A stretch of 64,000 bases of DNA from JBFWRK01 sp050248955 (GTDB taxonomy: Bacteria > Actinomycetota > Acidimicrobiia > Acidimicrobiales > Ilumatobacteraceae): the NCBI GenBank assembly GCA_050248955.1, contig JBFWRK010000005.1, forward strand, positions 62,001 to 126,000. The letters are read 5' to 3'. The notes beneath the pieces are model-generated. The model saw nothing but the letters and a program-made list of their open reading frames with translations. It did no database searches and was not told the origin of the DNA. Shown here piece by piece: positions 55,609 through 63,930 of this stretch (within the stretch, counting starts at the first letter, position 1; each line of letters opens with the position of its first letter). A program made the position numbers and the translations under genes.

Positions 55609-56622
55609 CTAGCGGTACCCGAATGCGGTGTGGATCACTCCTTCGCTGCCCTTGTCGATCTCCGCGAACGCGTCGCTCGCATCCTCGAACGGGAACGTGT
55701 GCGTGGCGAGCGCGGCGAGCGGGAGCTCAGCGAGCAGATCGACGACCGCCGCCCGGCGGCGAACCGTGTCCCACCGATCGGCGAGATGGGCCGGGATCGT
55801 CGAGACCTGGGTGCTGCGGATCGTCAGCCGGCGTCGATGGAACTCCTGGCCGAGCGGCAGTGTGACCTCCTTGGTGCCGTACCACGAAGCGACGAGCGCG
55901 GTGCCCTCGTGGGCCAGCGTTCCCAGCGCCGTACGGAGCACCTCCGGGTTTCCCGACGCCTCGATGACGAGCGGTACCAGCGGCGGGCGGCCGTCCGAGC
56001 TCAACGTGCCGGACAGCTGCTCCGGGTCGACCGCGAGCACCCCCAGATCGGCGGCGGCGGCGCGTCGCCACGCCCGGGGCTCCACGGCGACGACGTGCGC
56101 TCCGGCGCGCTGGACCAAGAGCGCCGTCAGCAGTCCGACGACGCCGAGGCCGAACACCACCACGGTGTCGCCGAGGAGCGGTCCTGCGTCCAGCGTGATC
56201 TGGAGCGCGGTCTCGACGAGCGGGAACAGCGACGCGTCGCGCGCTGCGACAGCGCCGAGTGCGACCACGTCGTCGGCCGTCGCGACGAAGCAGTCCTGAT
56301 GCGGCTGGAACGCGAAGACCAACGTGCCCTCGGCCACGGCCGACCGGGACGCTTCGACCACCCCGACGCAGCTGTAGCCGTACCGGAACGGGTACCGGAA
56401 CGTGCCGCCGAGCGTCCCGATCGTCTCGTCGACGGCGAGGTCGGGGTCGAGCTCACCCCGGTAGGCCAACAGCTCGGTGCCGGAGCTGATGCCCGAGAAG
56501 AGCGTCCGCACCAGCACCTGCCCGTCCTCGACCGGCGGCAGCTCCTCCGTTGCGAGCTCCACCTCGCCGGGCGCGACGAACCACAGACATCGTGCGTGGC
56601 CCGGACCCAGTGCGATTCCCAC
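55609..56622 (-). CDS. Zinc-binding dehydrogenase (MDR superfamily)
   Basis: About 337 residues. The N-terminal catalytic domain contains TLFSGISSGTELLAY, a Ser/Thr variant in place of the usual catalytic Cys, and FRYGYSCVGVVEA. The Rossmann domain has VVVFGLGVVGLLTALLVQRA (nucleotide-binding GxGxxG) and the acidic residue that selects NAD in VVAVEP. This subfamily occurs in pterin and antibiotic gene clusters. It is the first gene of a three-gene operon with 6-PTPS and a glycosyltransferase and diverges from the RibA-RibD fusion. GTG 56622 is preferred; GTG 56640 is possible. The frame extends much farther upstream only as a shadow. Confidence 0.82.
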   Translation of the reverse strand: MGIALGPGHARCLWFVAPGEVELATEELPPVEDGQVLVRTLFSGISSGTELLAYRGELDPDLAVDETIGTLGGTFRYPFRYGYSCVGVVEASRSAVAEGTLVFAFQPHQDCFVATADDVVALGAVAARDASLFPLVETALQITLDAGPLLGDTVVVFGLGVVGLLTALLVQRAGAHVVAVEPRAWRRAAAADLGVLAVDPEQLSGTLSSDGRPPLVPLVIEASGNPEVLRTALGTLAHEGTALVASWYGTKEVTLPLGQEFHRRRLTIRSTQVSTIPAHLADRWDTVRRRAAVVDLLAELPLAALATHTFPFEDASDAFAEIDKGSEGVIHTAFGYR

Positions 56623-56667
56623 GGCAACACGTTTGCCCACCGCCGGCCCGGGGTAAACGCGCCCCCG

Positions 56668-57990
56668 ATGATCACCCACGAGGCCGTCCGCGTACCACTG
56701 CCCACACCGTATGGCGTGTTCGAGATCAGAGCGTTCGAGCAGGCATCCGGACACGTCTACGTCGCCATGGTCCACGGGGACATCGGCGATGGTGACGACG
56801 TGCTCGTACGACTCCATTCCGAGTGCCTCACCGGCGACGCGCTCGGGTCCTTGCGTTGCGACTGCGGGATCCAGCTCAAGTTGGCCTTGCGCACCATCGC
56901 CGCGGAGCAACGCGGCGTGCTCATCTACGCGACCGGCCACGAAGGTCGGGGTATCGGGCTCGTCAACAAGCTGCGCGCCTACGTCGCCCAGGACAACGGT
57001 GCCGACACGGTCGATGCCAACGTCGGCCTCGGCCTGCCGATCGATTCGCGGGACTACACGGAGTCGGCTGCCGTGCTCGCCGAGCTCGGCATCCGCACGA
57101 TCCGCCTGCTCACGAACAACCCGTTGAAGGTGAGCGGGCTCCGCGCAGCGGGTGCCGTCGTCGACTCCGTCGTGCGGCTGCCCACGGCCCCGCACCACCG
57201 CAACCTGTCCTACCTCACCACCAAGGCCCGGCGCCTCGGCCACGTTCGCCCGACGAGCGCGCCGGTGGCCGAAAACGCGACCGGCGACCTGCCTGCCGAC
57301 GCGATGGCCCTGTTGGGCGAGGTGCGCCCGCGCGCTGACCGGCCGTTCATCGCGCTGAAGTACGCGCAGACGCTCGACGGTCGCATCGCCACCTCGACTG
57401 GTGATGCGCGATGGATCAGCGGCGAACCGGAGCGGCGGATGTCGCACGCGCTGCGAGCTGCGTGCGACAGCGTGCTCGTCGGTGTCGGCACGGTGCTCCG
57501 TGACGAACCCGAGCTGACGGTGCGGATGGTGTCCGGCGCCTCGCCGACGCGCGTCGTCCTCGACAGCACCTTGCGCATCCCGTTGACCGCGAAGATCCTC
57601 GGCGGGGACGCGGCGACGACGATCATCACGACGGACCGCTCCGACCCGGCACGTCGTGACGAGTTGCGCCAGAAGGGCGTTCGGGTCGAGGTCGTTCCCG
57701 AGGATTCGGGTCGGGTCGATCTCCGGGCCGCGTTCGCCACGTTGCGCGCCGCAGGCACCGAGTCGGTCCTCGTCGAGGGCGGCGCGAGCGTGATCACCGC
57801 GCTCCTCGCGGGCGGGCTCGTCGACCGGATGATCGTCGGCATCGCGCCGATCGTGATCGGCAGCGGCACAGAGGCCGTGCGCGACCTCGGCGTGACCCAG
57901 GTGAACGACGGCATCCGCCTCGAGCACCGCTCGATCGTCCCGGTCGGCGACGACGTCCTGCTCGCGTGGGACGTGGCGCCGCGGCGATAG
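56668..57990 (+). CDS. GTP cyclohydrolase II fused to RibD-type reductase domain
   Basis: A 440-residue two-domain enzyme. Residues 1-200 are GTP cyclohydrolase II (RibA): zinc ligands C53, C64 and C66 in SECLTGDALGSLRCDCG, the same spacing as in E. coli RibA, and GHEGRGIGLVNKLRAY. Residues about 225-440 are the RibD C-terminal/dihydrofolate-reductase-like reductase (ALKYAQTLDGRIAT, DSVLVGVGTVLRDEPELTVR, VLVEGGASVITALL). There is no deaminase domain. GTP would give a diaminopyrimidine ribotide, which the second domain could reduce to a ribityl product. The usual riboflavin genes (ribH, ribE) are absent here, and the divergent 6-PTPS operon suggests a dedicated pterin- or flavin-like product. 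TAAACG 8 nt before the ATG is a weak -10. Confidence 0.9.
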   Translation: MITHEAVRVPLPTPYGVFEIRAFEQASGHVYVAMVHGDIGDGDDVLVRLHSECLTGDALGSLRCDCGIQLKLALRTIAAEQRGVLIYATGHEGRGIGLVNKLRAYVAQDNGADTVDANVGLGLPIDSRDYTESAAVLAELGIRTIRLLTNNPLKVSGLRAAGAVVDSVVRLPTAPHHRNLSYLTTKARRLGHVRPTSAPVAENATGDLPADAMALLGEVRPRADRPFIALKYAQTLDGRIATSTGDARWISGEPERRMSHALRAACDSVLVGVGTVLRDEPELTVRMVSGASPTRVVLDSTLRIPLTAKILGGDAATTIITTDRSDPARRDELRQKGVRVEVVPEDSGRVDLRAAFATLRAAGTESVLVEGGASVITALLAGGLVDRMIVGIAPIVIGSGTEAVRDLGVTQVNDGIRLEHRSIVPVGDDVLLAWDVAPRR

Positions 57991-58027
57991 GACGAGGCAG
58001 GCGCGCGGCGTCGTCGGTCAGGACGGC

Positions 58028-58456
58028 TCAGGACTCGATGGGTCCGAGGGTCACGGTGCCGTCGTCGGCGACCGACCATCCGGCGTTGTGCGCGACCTCC
58101 CAGCAGAAGCCAGCCGGATCTTCGACGAATCCGTGGTAGCCGCCCCAGTCCGCCCGTTCGGGCGCCTTGAGCAACGTGCCGCCGGCATCGACCATCGTCT
58201 GCACGACGGCATCGACCTCCGCATCGCTGCCGACGTTGTGCGCGAGCACGACCGGCATCGCGAGCGGGCGTCCGGCGTCGGCGTCGAAACCGGCTGCGGC
58301 GAAGAGGCCGAGCGCCTGCCCATGAGCGACCTGGAGGAACGTCACCTCGCCGGGCACGGCGAGCATCGGCTGCCAGCCCAACCCCTCGACGTAGTAGCGG
58401 GTCGCGGCTTCCAGGTCCGCGACGCGCAAGGTCACGATGTCGACTCGTTGTTCCAT
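58028..58456 (-). CDS. VOC family protein
   Basis: A 142-residue glyoxalase/bleomycin-resistance fold protein: TLRVADLEAATRYYVEGLGW at the start, then FVEDPAGFCWEVAHN in the second module. The second half holds the acidic metal-ligand position (WEVA), the first the segment VTFLQVAHGQALGLF. The function is unspecified; it is unrelated in detail to the VOC gene at 3080. A GAGG about 8 nt before the ATG could be the SD. It converges on the RibA-RibD gene. Confidence 0.82.
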   Translation of the reverse strand: MEQRVDIVTLRVADLEAATRYYVEGLGWQPMLAVPGEVTFLQVAHGQALGLFAAAGFDADAGRPLAMPVVLAHNVGSDAEVDAVVQTMVDAGGTLLKAPERADWGGYHGFVEDPAGFCWEVAHNAGWSVADDGTVTLGPIES

Positions 58457-58514
58457 GCCGCCAGCCTCGCGCTGCCACGGCCCGGTCGTGGACGGGTGAG
58501 GCGGGCGCTGCTCC

Positions 58515-61163
58515 CTAGCCGCCGATGCCTTGGCACGCCGGTGCCGGAACGGCGCCCTCGTCGGCGTTGACGATCGCGGTCAGCGCGGCCCGGACCGTCG
58601 TCTCGAGCTCGCTCAGCGAGACGACGTCGCTGCTCGAGGAGGCTCGCCGGGCGAGGTCGACGAAGTCCATCATCGAGAGGTAGGGCGCGATCTGCGACAC
58701 CGACATCGTCGTGAGCGCCGACACGGCCGAAGGATGCCCCAGGCGATGCAGCAGCGACGTGGCGTAGGAGATCGGGATCAGATCGACGAACGACCGGCGC
58801 GACGGCGTCGCATCGAGCTGCTCCAGCAGACCTTGCGCGGCGATGCGCGGGTCGAGCCGGGCGAGCAACCGTGATGCGCTCCCGGGCAGCGTGAGCCGGG
58901 TCAGCGCGGGCACGTCGGGGATGTCGCTGAGTGCCCGGCGGACCAGCAGCAACGACGTGTCGGGCTCCGTGCCGGCGAGGCCCCACGCGGCGCCGAGCAG
59001 GCACGTGACCCGGTGGATCGCCACGTCGGACCGGCCTGCCACCTCCAATGCCCGATCGACGAGGCCATGCGGGTCGTCGGTGGCATCGGTGAGGCTGAAG
59101 TGGTCGAGGGTCGCGATGCCGACGAACATGTCGCGGGTGCCCTGGCGGAAGCGTGGGTCGAGCGATGCCTCGACGCAGATCTGCACGGACGTCACGAAGT
59201 CGCCCCGCCATGCCAGTGCCAACCACCGCATCAGACCGCCCAGTCCGGTCGGTTCGAGCTCGTCGATCGACTGCATCTCCTCCGCCCACGACTCGAGCTG
59301 GGTCGGGTCGGTCGCACCGGCGGCCGAGACGGACAAGGCGCACAGCACCGCTCGGCGGTGACGGACGTCGTCGCCACACAGGTTGAGCAACGGACGCACG
59401 AGATCAGCAAGATCGTGGCGGCCGAGGAGGAAGAACGCGACCGGAGGGCCGCACAGACGCGCCGCCAGATCACCCGAGCGCGTGCGCGCCGCCAGCATGA
59501 CCGCCTTCCGCCAGTTGTCCGCTTCGCGTTCGAGGCGGATCGAGTTGCGCTCGACCTGGGCGTTGCACGGATCGGCGAACGGCAGGTCGGTGATCGTCGT
59601 CACCCACGCCGCGAGCGCTGTGAGCGCTGGAAGTCGTTCGCCTCGCCCGTCGAGCTGTTCGAGTGCGAACGCGCGGATCGTCTCGAGCATCCGGTGCCGT
59701 ACGCCTCGGGGGTGCGCCTCGGGCGTGATCATGCTCTTGTGCACCAGGGAAGCGAGGTGCTCGGTCGCGGCGTGCTCGTCGATCCCCATGGTCCCGGCGA
59801 CGTGGAGCGCGGCATCGACCTCGAAGCCGTTCGAGAACACCGCCAACCAGTGGAAGAGCCGCTGCTCGTCGGCCTCGAGCAGACGGTACGACCAGTCGAT
59901 GGTGGCGCGCATCGTGGCGTGGCGATCGACCACCCCGCGACGTCCACCGTGCAGCAGGCTGAACCGGTCGTCGAGCGCGCCGAGGATCGCCGGCATCCCG
60001 AGCGTCGCAGCGCGGGCGGCCGCGAGCTCGATGGCGAGTGGGATGCCGTCGAGGCGGGAGCACACGTGCTCGACCATCGAGTGCTCCATCGATTCGCGGT
60101 CCGCGCCCGCCGCTGTGGCCCGCTCGTAGAAGAGCTCGGCGGCGGTCGTCGTCGGGTCGAGCGACCCGACCATGACGACGTGCTCGCCTTCGATCCCCAA
60201 GGGCTCCCGACTCGTCACGATGACCGACAACCTGGGGCAGGCTGCCGTAAGCGCATCGACCACCGCCGCTGCACCCTCGACCACGTGCTCGCAGTTGTCG
60301 ACGACCAACATCGTGGCCTCACCGGCGAGCATCGCGGCGGCTGCGGAGAGCGGATCACTCACCGCTCCCGCCCCCATCGCGAGCGCGACCGTCGCAGCGA
60401 CGTCGTCAGGATCGGTGACGCTGGCGAGCTCGACGAACCAGACGTTCGAGAACCGAGGGAGCAGATCGGCGGCCGCCTGGACCGCCAGCCGGGTCTTGCC
60501 CACGCCGCCCACACCGGTGAGCGTGACGATGCGATGCGTGTCCGCCAGAGCGATCACGCGAGTCACGTCATGATCGCGGCCGATCAGCGAGGATCGTGGT
60601 ACGGGCAGGGTGCCCGACGAGGCGCGGAGCCCGCGCACCTGCGGGAACTGCTGCTCGAGATCGGGGTGGATCACCTGCCACACCCGCTCGGGTTCGGTGA
60701 GGTCGCGAAGATGATGGGTGCCGAGGTCTGCGAACTGCACCGGCCGCGGACCCGTGCGCACGAGCGCGGTGGAGACATCGGACACCAAGATCTGTCCGCC
60801 ATGAGCGGCGGCCATGATCCGCGCCGCCCGGTTGACGGGCCGACCGCGGAAGTCGCCCTCGACGCGTTCCACTTCCCCGGAGTGGATCCCCATACGCACC
60901 CGGAGGCCGATCGACGGCATCAGCCGTTGCGCGGAGATCGCTGCATGCACGGCGCCCTCGGCCGATGAGAACGCGGCCGCGATGCCGTCACCCATCATCG
61001 AGAACACCTCGCCGCCGAACCGCTCCACCTCGAGGCGCAGCGCAGTGAAGTGCTGCTCGACTCGGTCGCGCATCGCCGGCGACTCCTCCCACTGACGAGT
61101 CGATCCTTCGATGTCGGTGAACAAGAAGGTCATCGTCGTGTTCGGTGCAGCGTCGCTGGTCAC
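58515..61163 (-). CDS. Class III adenylate/guanylate cyclase domain fused to NB-ARC-like ATPase
   Basis: About 882 residues. The N-terminal cyclase domain has metal-binding D17 (FTDIEGST) and D59 (MGDG), the base-contacting Asp in DFRGRPVN, and N111/R115 of the transition-state site. The usual substrate-selecting Lys of the GGEVFK motif is Ser here (S55). Next is a STAND ATPase domain with Walker A GVGGVGKTRLAV, Walker B MLVVDNCEHV and VTSREPLGI, followed by helical repeats to the C-terminus. Mycobacteria have similar cyclase-ATPase-LuxR proteins; this one lacks an HTH. Catalytic activity with ATP is uncertain. The start may be GTG 61163 or the internal ATG 61133, which begins MTFLFTDIE. It diverges from a TetR gene. 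Confidence 0.85.
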   Translation of the reverse strand: MTSDAAPNTTMTFLFTDIEGSTRQWEESPAMRDRVEQHFTALRLEVERFGGEVFSMMGDGIAAAFSSAEGAVHAAISAQRLMPSIGLRVRMGIHSGEVERVEGDFRGRPVNRAARIMAAAHGGQILVSDVSTALVRTGPRPVQFADLGTHHLRDLTEPERVWQVIHPDLEQQFPQVRGLRASSGTLPVPRSSLIGRDHDVTRVIALADTHRIVTLTGVGGVGKTRLAVQAAADLLPRFSNVWFVELASVTDPDDVAATVALAMGAGAVSDPLSAAAAMLAGEATMLVVDNCEHVVEGAAAVVDALTAACPRLSVIVTSREPLGIEGEHVVMVGSLDPTTTAAELFYERATAAGADRESMEHSMVEHVCSRLDGIPLAIELAAARAATLGMPAILGALDDRFSLLHGGRRGVVDRHATMRATIDWSYRLLEADEQRLFHWLAVFSNGFEVDAALHVAGTMGIDEHAATEHLASLVHKSMITPEAHPRGVRHRMLETIRAFALEQLDGRGERLPALTALAAWVTTITDLPFADPCNAQVERNSIRLEREADNWRKAVMLAARTRSGDLAARLCGPPVAFFLLGRHDLADLVRPLLNLCGDDVRHRRAVLCALSVSAAGATDPTQLESWAEEMQSIDELEPTGLGGLMRWLALAWRGDFVTSVQICVEASLDPRFRQGTRDMFVGIATLDHFSLTDATDDPHGLVDRALEVAGRSDVAIHRVTCLLGAAWGLAGTEPDTSLLLVRRALSDIPDVPALTRLTLPGSASRLLARLDPRIAAQGLLEQLDATPSRRSFVDLIPISYATSLLHRLGHPSAVSALTTMSVSQIAPYLSMMDFVDLARRASSSSDVVSLSELETTVRAALTAIVNADEGAVPAPACQGIGG

Positions 61164-61233
61164 GGTCCGGGCCTCGCAGCTGTCAGGGTGGGGTCGTCGG
61201 CTCCTCGTGGCTCGGCAACGCCCAATCTTTCTG

Positions 61234-61257
61234 TAGTCAGACTCTAGATTGATACTA
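61234..61257. promoter_or_regulatory. Imperfect palindrome upstream of tetR-family gene
   Basis: TAGT and ACTA ends enclose a central CTAG; 6 of 10 bases match in each arm. The overlapping TACTAT (61253-61258) is a candidate -10 for the TetR gene, so autoregulation is plausible. The stretch is AT-rich. Confidence 0.4.
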
Positions 61258-61289
61258 TGACAATGCCCGATACGTCAACGAGGTGACCC

Positions 61290-61919
61290 GTGGCCGGAGC
61301 TCGAGAGCCCGATGGCCGACGAGAGCGATCGCGCCGCACGCGTGCCCGGATCGTCGACGCGGCGAGGACGCTGTTCGTCGACCAGGGCTACCGCGCCACC
61401 ACGATCGAGGCGGTGGCCGAGCGCGCGGGTGTCGCCGTGCAGACCGTGTACTACGTGTTCGGGAACAAGCCGACCGTGTTGGCCGCCGTGCTCGACGCGA
61501 CCATCGCCGGCGATGTCGAGGGCGTCCCGGTCCTCGAGCGACCATGGGTCGAGACTCTCGGTGAGGAGCAGGATGCAGCCGCGGCGGTGGCGCACCTGGT
61601 CGAGGCGTCGGTCGCGATCGTCGCTCGGACCGCGCCGATCTACGAGGTCGTCCGGCGGGCGGCGGCCGACCCCGAGGTGGGCGCCTTGCTCGACGACAAC
61701 CGTCGCCGCCGGCGCGCCGATCAGCGGCGCCTGATCGAGATCCTGTGGCTCGCCGGTCACCTGCGTCCCGACCTCGACGTCGACACCGCAGCGGACGTCT
61801 GCTACGCACTGCTCAACGAAGAGGTCTTCCAGCTCCTCACGACGGACTGCGGATGGGACGTCGACCGCTTCCAGCAGTGGGCGACGTCCCTGATGCAGCA
61901 GCAGCTCGTCCAGCGCTGA
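61290..61919 (+). CDS. TetR-family transcriptional regulator
   Basis: A 209-residue regulator. The N-terminal HTH reads ARIVDAARTLFVDQGYRATT and IEAVAERAGVAVQTVYYVFG with NKPTVL, the standard TetR DNA-binding domain; the ligand domain covers the remaining helices (for example IYEVVRRAAADPEVGALLDD). The ligand is unknown. GTG 61290 has a GAGGTGA SD close upstream. It diverges from the cyclase-ATPase gene, and an imperfect palindrome in the gap may be its operator. Confidence 0.88.
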   Translation: MAGAREPDGRRERSRRTRARIVDAARTLFVDQGYRATTIEAVAERAGVAVQTVYYVFGNKPTVLAAVLDATIAGDVEGVPVLERPWVETLGEEQDAAAAVAHLVEASVAIVARTAPIYEVVRRAAADPEVGALLDDNRRRRRADQRRLIEILWLAGHLRPDLDVDTAADVCYALLNEEVFQLLTTDCGWDVDRFQQWATSLMQQQLVQR

Positions 61920-61973
61920 CGACGAGCTCATCCGTCGGTGACCGGCCGAAGCTTCACGTGCTCGTTGGAGTGG

Positions 61974-62044
61974 AGCGGGTGACGGGAATCGAACCCGCGT
62001 TCTCAGCTTGGGAAGCTGATGTTCTGCCTCTGAACTACACCCGC
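61974..62044 (-). tRNA. tRNA-Gly, anticodon CCC
   Basis: A 71-nt cloverleaf on the minus strand: acceptor GCGGGTG/CACCCGC with discriminator T, D-arm with AGTTCAGAGGCAGAAC, anticodon stem TCAGC/GCTGA around the loop TTCCCAA, and T-loop GGTTCGATTCC. CCA is not encoded. TAACCT (plus 62057-62062) 12 nt upstream may be its -10. Confidence 0.95.
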
Positions 62045-62097
62045 AGAATCGTGCCGAGGTTAGCGCGGCGCCCCGGGAGCGGCACGCCCGGGTCCGG

Positions 62098-62103
62098 TAG
62101 GGT
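62098..62103 (+). promoter_or_regulatory. -10 element of a probable leaderless gene (dcd)
   Basis: TAGGGT, then 8 nt and GTG 62112. No SD is present. Confidence 0.5.
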
Positions 62104-62111
62104 CGGCCCCC

Positions 62112-63701
62112 GTGATCCTCTCCGACCGCACCTTGCGTGAGGCGATCGCGGCCGGCCGCATCGTCATCGAACCGCTCGACGAATCCTGCATCCAGCCATC
62201 GTCGATCGACCTCAAGGTCGGCAACCTGTTCCGGGTCTTCCGCAACCACACGGCCGCCGTGATCGACGTGAAGCTGGACCTCGAGGAGCTCACCGAGCTG
62301 ATCTCGATCCCGGAGGACGGGGTCTTCATGCTCCATCCGGGCGAGTTCGTGCTCGGTTCGACGCTCGAGCGGGTGTCCGTTCCCGACGACCTCGTCGGCC
62401 GCGTCGAGGGAAAGGCCCTCGCTGTGGACACACCTATTCCAACCCCGGATGGATGGCGGGCAATGGGAGACCTCCAGCCTGGCGATCACGTGTTCTGCTT
62501 CTCCGGGCAGCCCGTCCAAGTGAAGGACGCCACCGAAGTCATGCTCGGTCGGCCGTGCTACGAGGTCGTGTTCTCAGATCGCAGCAGCCTCATCGCGGAC
62601 GCAGAGCACGAGTGGGTCACGACCACGAGAGCGGATCGCCGATCGGGCCGACCTGTCGTTCGGCGCACGACCATGCAGATCGCCGCTTCGTTGCGAATCG
62701 GCCGGGAGTACAACCATCAGGTGCCCTTGACAGGGTCCGTCCTGTGCCCACGTCGAGATCTTCCTATCGATCCGTATGTCCTGGGCATCTGGATCGGTGA
62801 CGGTACGAGCGCCGCAGCGGAGGTGACGACGGCCGACCAGCAGGTCGTCGAGGGGATCCGCGCGGCAGGGTATGCGGCTGAGCCGAGACCCGCGCCGTTG
62901 ATGTACCGCATCGGCGGTGCGGGGCACTCGCGCAACCCGAAGACCGGACGGTACGAACGAAACGGTTCGCTCTCGAGCACGCTCCGCAACATGGGGCTGC
63001 TCGGCAACAAGCACATCCCTGCCGACTACCTGCGTGCCGATCTGCAGCAACGCTTCGCCCTGCTCGAAGGACTGATGGACTCCGACGGATACTGCGATCG
63101 TTGGGGCAGGTGCGAGTTCACTACCATTCGCGAGCCGCTGGCGGAGCAGGTCTACGAGCTGGTCGCCAGCCTCGGCTTCCGGCCCGTGATCGCCAAGAAG
63201 CGGGCAATGCTGAACGGCGTCGACCACGGACCGAAGTACGACGTGACGTTCACACCCGATCGGCCGGTCTTCCGGCTGGAACGAAAGGCGCTTCGACAGA
63301 AGGCGACTGGTCGATTCGAGCGGTTCCGCTCCATCGTGGACGTCCGTCCAATCCCGAGCGTGCCAGTGCGCTGCATCGAGGTCGATTCGTCGTACGGCGT
63401 CTACCTCGCCGGTCGATCGTTCATCCCGACGCACAATTCCTCGTTGGGGAGGCTCGGGCTCTTGATCCACTCGACGGCGGGGTTCGTCGACGCCGGGTTC
63501 GATGGGCACATCACGCTGGAGCTCTCGAACGTCGCCAGCCTGCCGATCACGATCTACCCGAACATGAAGATCGGCCAGGTCAGCTTCATGATGATGACGA
63601 CACCGGCCGACCAGCCCTACGGCAAGGGCGCCCGCGGTTCCAAGTACCAGGGGCAGCGCGGGCCGACGCCGAGCCGGTACTTCGAGAACTTCAAGTCGTA
63701 G
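62112..63701 (+). CDS. dcd: dCTP deaminase interrupted by an in-frame intein
   Basis: A 529-codon frame. Residues 1-101 and 443-529 join to a normal 188-residue dCTP deaminase that makes dUTP (or dUMP in bifunctional enzymes) from dCTP. The splice reconstitutes VEGK/SSLGRLGL, the active-site motif whose Ser and Arg bind the nucleotide; the catalytic Glu is in GHITLELSN of the C-terminal part. Residues 102-442 are an intein, so the host enzyme is inactive until splicing. Start GTG gives the family start MILSDRTLREAIAAG and follows TAGGGT by 8 nt. A 16-bp hairpin begins 3 nt after the stop. Confidence 0.95.
   Translation: MILSDRTLREAIAAGRIVIEPLDESCIQPSSIDLKVGNLFRVFRNHTAAVIDVKLDLEELTELISIPEDGVFMLHPGEFVLGSTLERVSVPDDLVGRVEGKALAVDTPIPTPDGWRAMGDLQPGDHVFCFSGQPVQVKDATEVMLGRPCYEVVFSDRSSLIADAEHEWVTTTRADRRSGRPVVRRTTMQIAASLRIGREYNHQVPLTGSVLCPRRDLPIDPYVLGIWIGDGTSAAAEVTTADQQVVEGIRAAGYAAEPRPAPLMYRIGGAGHSRNPKTGRYERNGSLSSTLRNMGLLGNKHIPADYLRADLQQRFALLEGLMDSDGYCDRWGRCEFTTIREPLAEQVYELVASLGFRPVIAKKRAMLNGVDHGPKYDVTFTPDRPVFRLERKALRQKATGRFERFRSIVDVRPIPSVPVRCIEVDSSYGVYLAGRSFIPTHNSSLGRLGLLIHSTAGFVDAGFDGHITLELSNVASLPITIYPNMKIGQVSFMMMTTPADQPYGKGARGSKYQGQRGPTPSRYFENFKS
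62415..63437 (+). mobile_element. Intein with LAGLIDADG homing endonuclease inside Dcd
   Basis: A 341-residue insert. Block A is ALAVDTPIPTPDGWRAMGDL, with Ala at position 1 instead of the usual Cys or Ser. Block B is IADAEHEWVTT with its conserved His. The endonuclease has two LAGLIDADG helices, LGIWIGDG and LLEGLMDSDG, with both acidic residues. Blocks F and G end in VYLAGRSFIPTHN with the penultimate His and terminal Asn, followed by Ser as +1 nucleophile. Inteins starting with Ala (KlbA-like) skip the first acyl shift and can still splice. Codons here are less GC-biased than in the exteins, which fits recent arrival. Confidence 0.93.
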
Positions 63702-63704
63702 CGC

Positions 63705-63741
63705 GGCAGAGTTCTGCACGATGGGCGTGCAGAACTCTGCC
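63705..63741 (+). terminator. Hairpin terminator candidate after dcd
   Basis: A perfect 16-bp stem (63705-63720 with 63726-63741) and a 5-nt loop ATGGG, starting 3 nt past the dcd stop. No T-tract follows. It could also be a recombination or protein site. Confidence 0.65.
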
Positions 63742-63793
63742 CACCTCGATGGGGCCGGACCGATTCGGCAGCCCCGGTCGAGGATGCCGGTCC

Positions 63794-63880
63794 GGCACGG
63801 CACGGCCCGGCACGGCCCGGCCTTCGGCACGGCCTTCGGCCCGGCACGGCCTTCGGCCCGGCACGGCCTTCGGCCCGGCT
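63794..63880. repeat. GC-rich tandem repeat tract
   Basis: Three perfect 17-bp copies of GGCACGGCCTTCGGCCC (63826-63842, 63843-63859, 63860-63876) preceded by shorter GGCAC/GGCCC units. It lies in the 229-bp gap between dcd and the next gene, where no convincing coding frame is seen. Confidence 0.85.
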
Positions 63881-63930
63881 CGCCGGCGGCGCGACGGCGA
63901 CTCGCCGCCCCCTGACGAAGAGAGCGCGGG

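Noticed and set aside
59013..60968. 651-codon frame opposite the cyclase-ATPase
   Set aside because: The minus-strand cyclase and P-loop motifs are clear; the opposite frame has none.
62415..63437. Interpretation of dcd as a broken gene with an inserted foreign fragment
   Set aside because: The frame is unbroken, the insert ends in His-Asn before Ser, and the flanks rejoin to an exact Dcd motif, so a splicing intein explains it better.
63794..63880. CRISPR-like array
   Set aside because: Units are contiguous 17-bp tandem repeats without unique spacers, and no cas genes are present.
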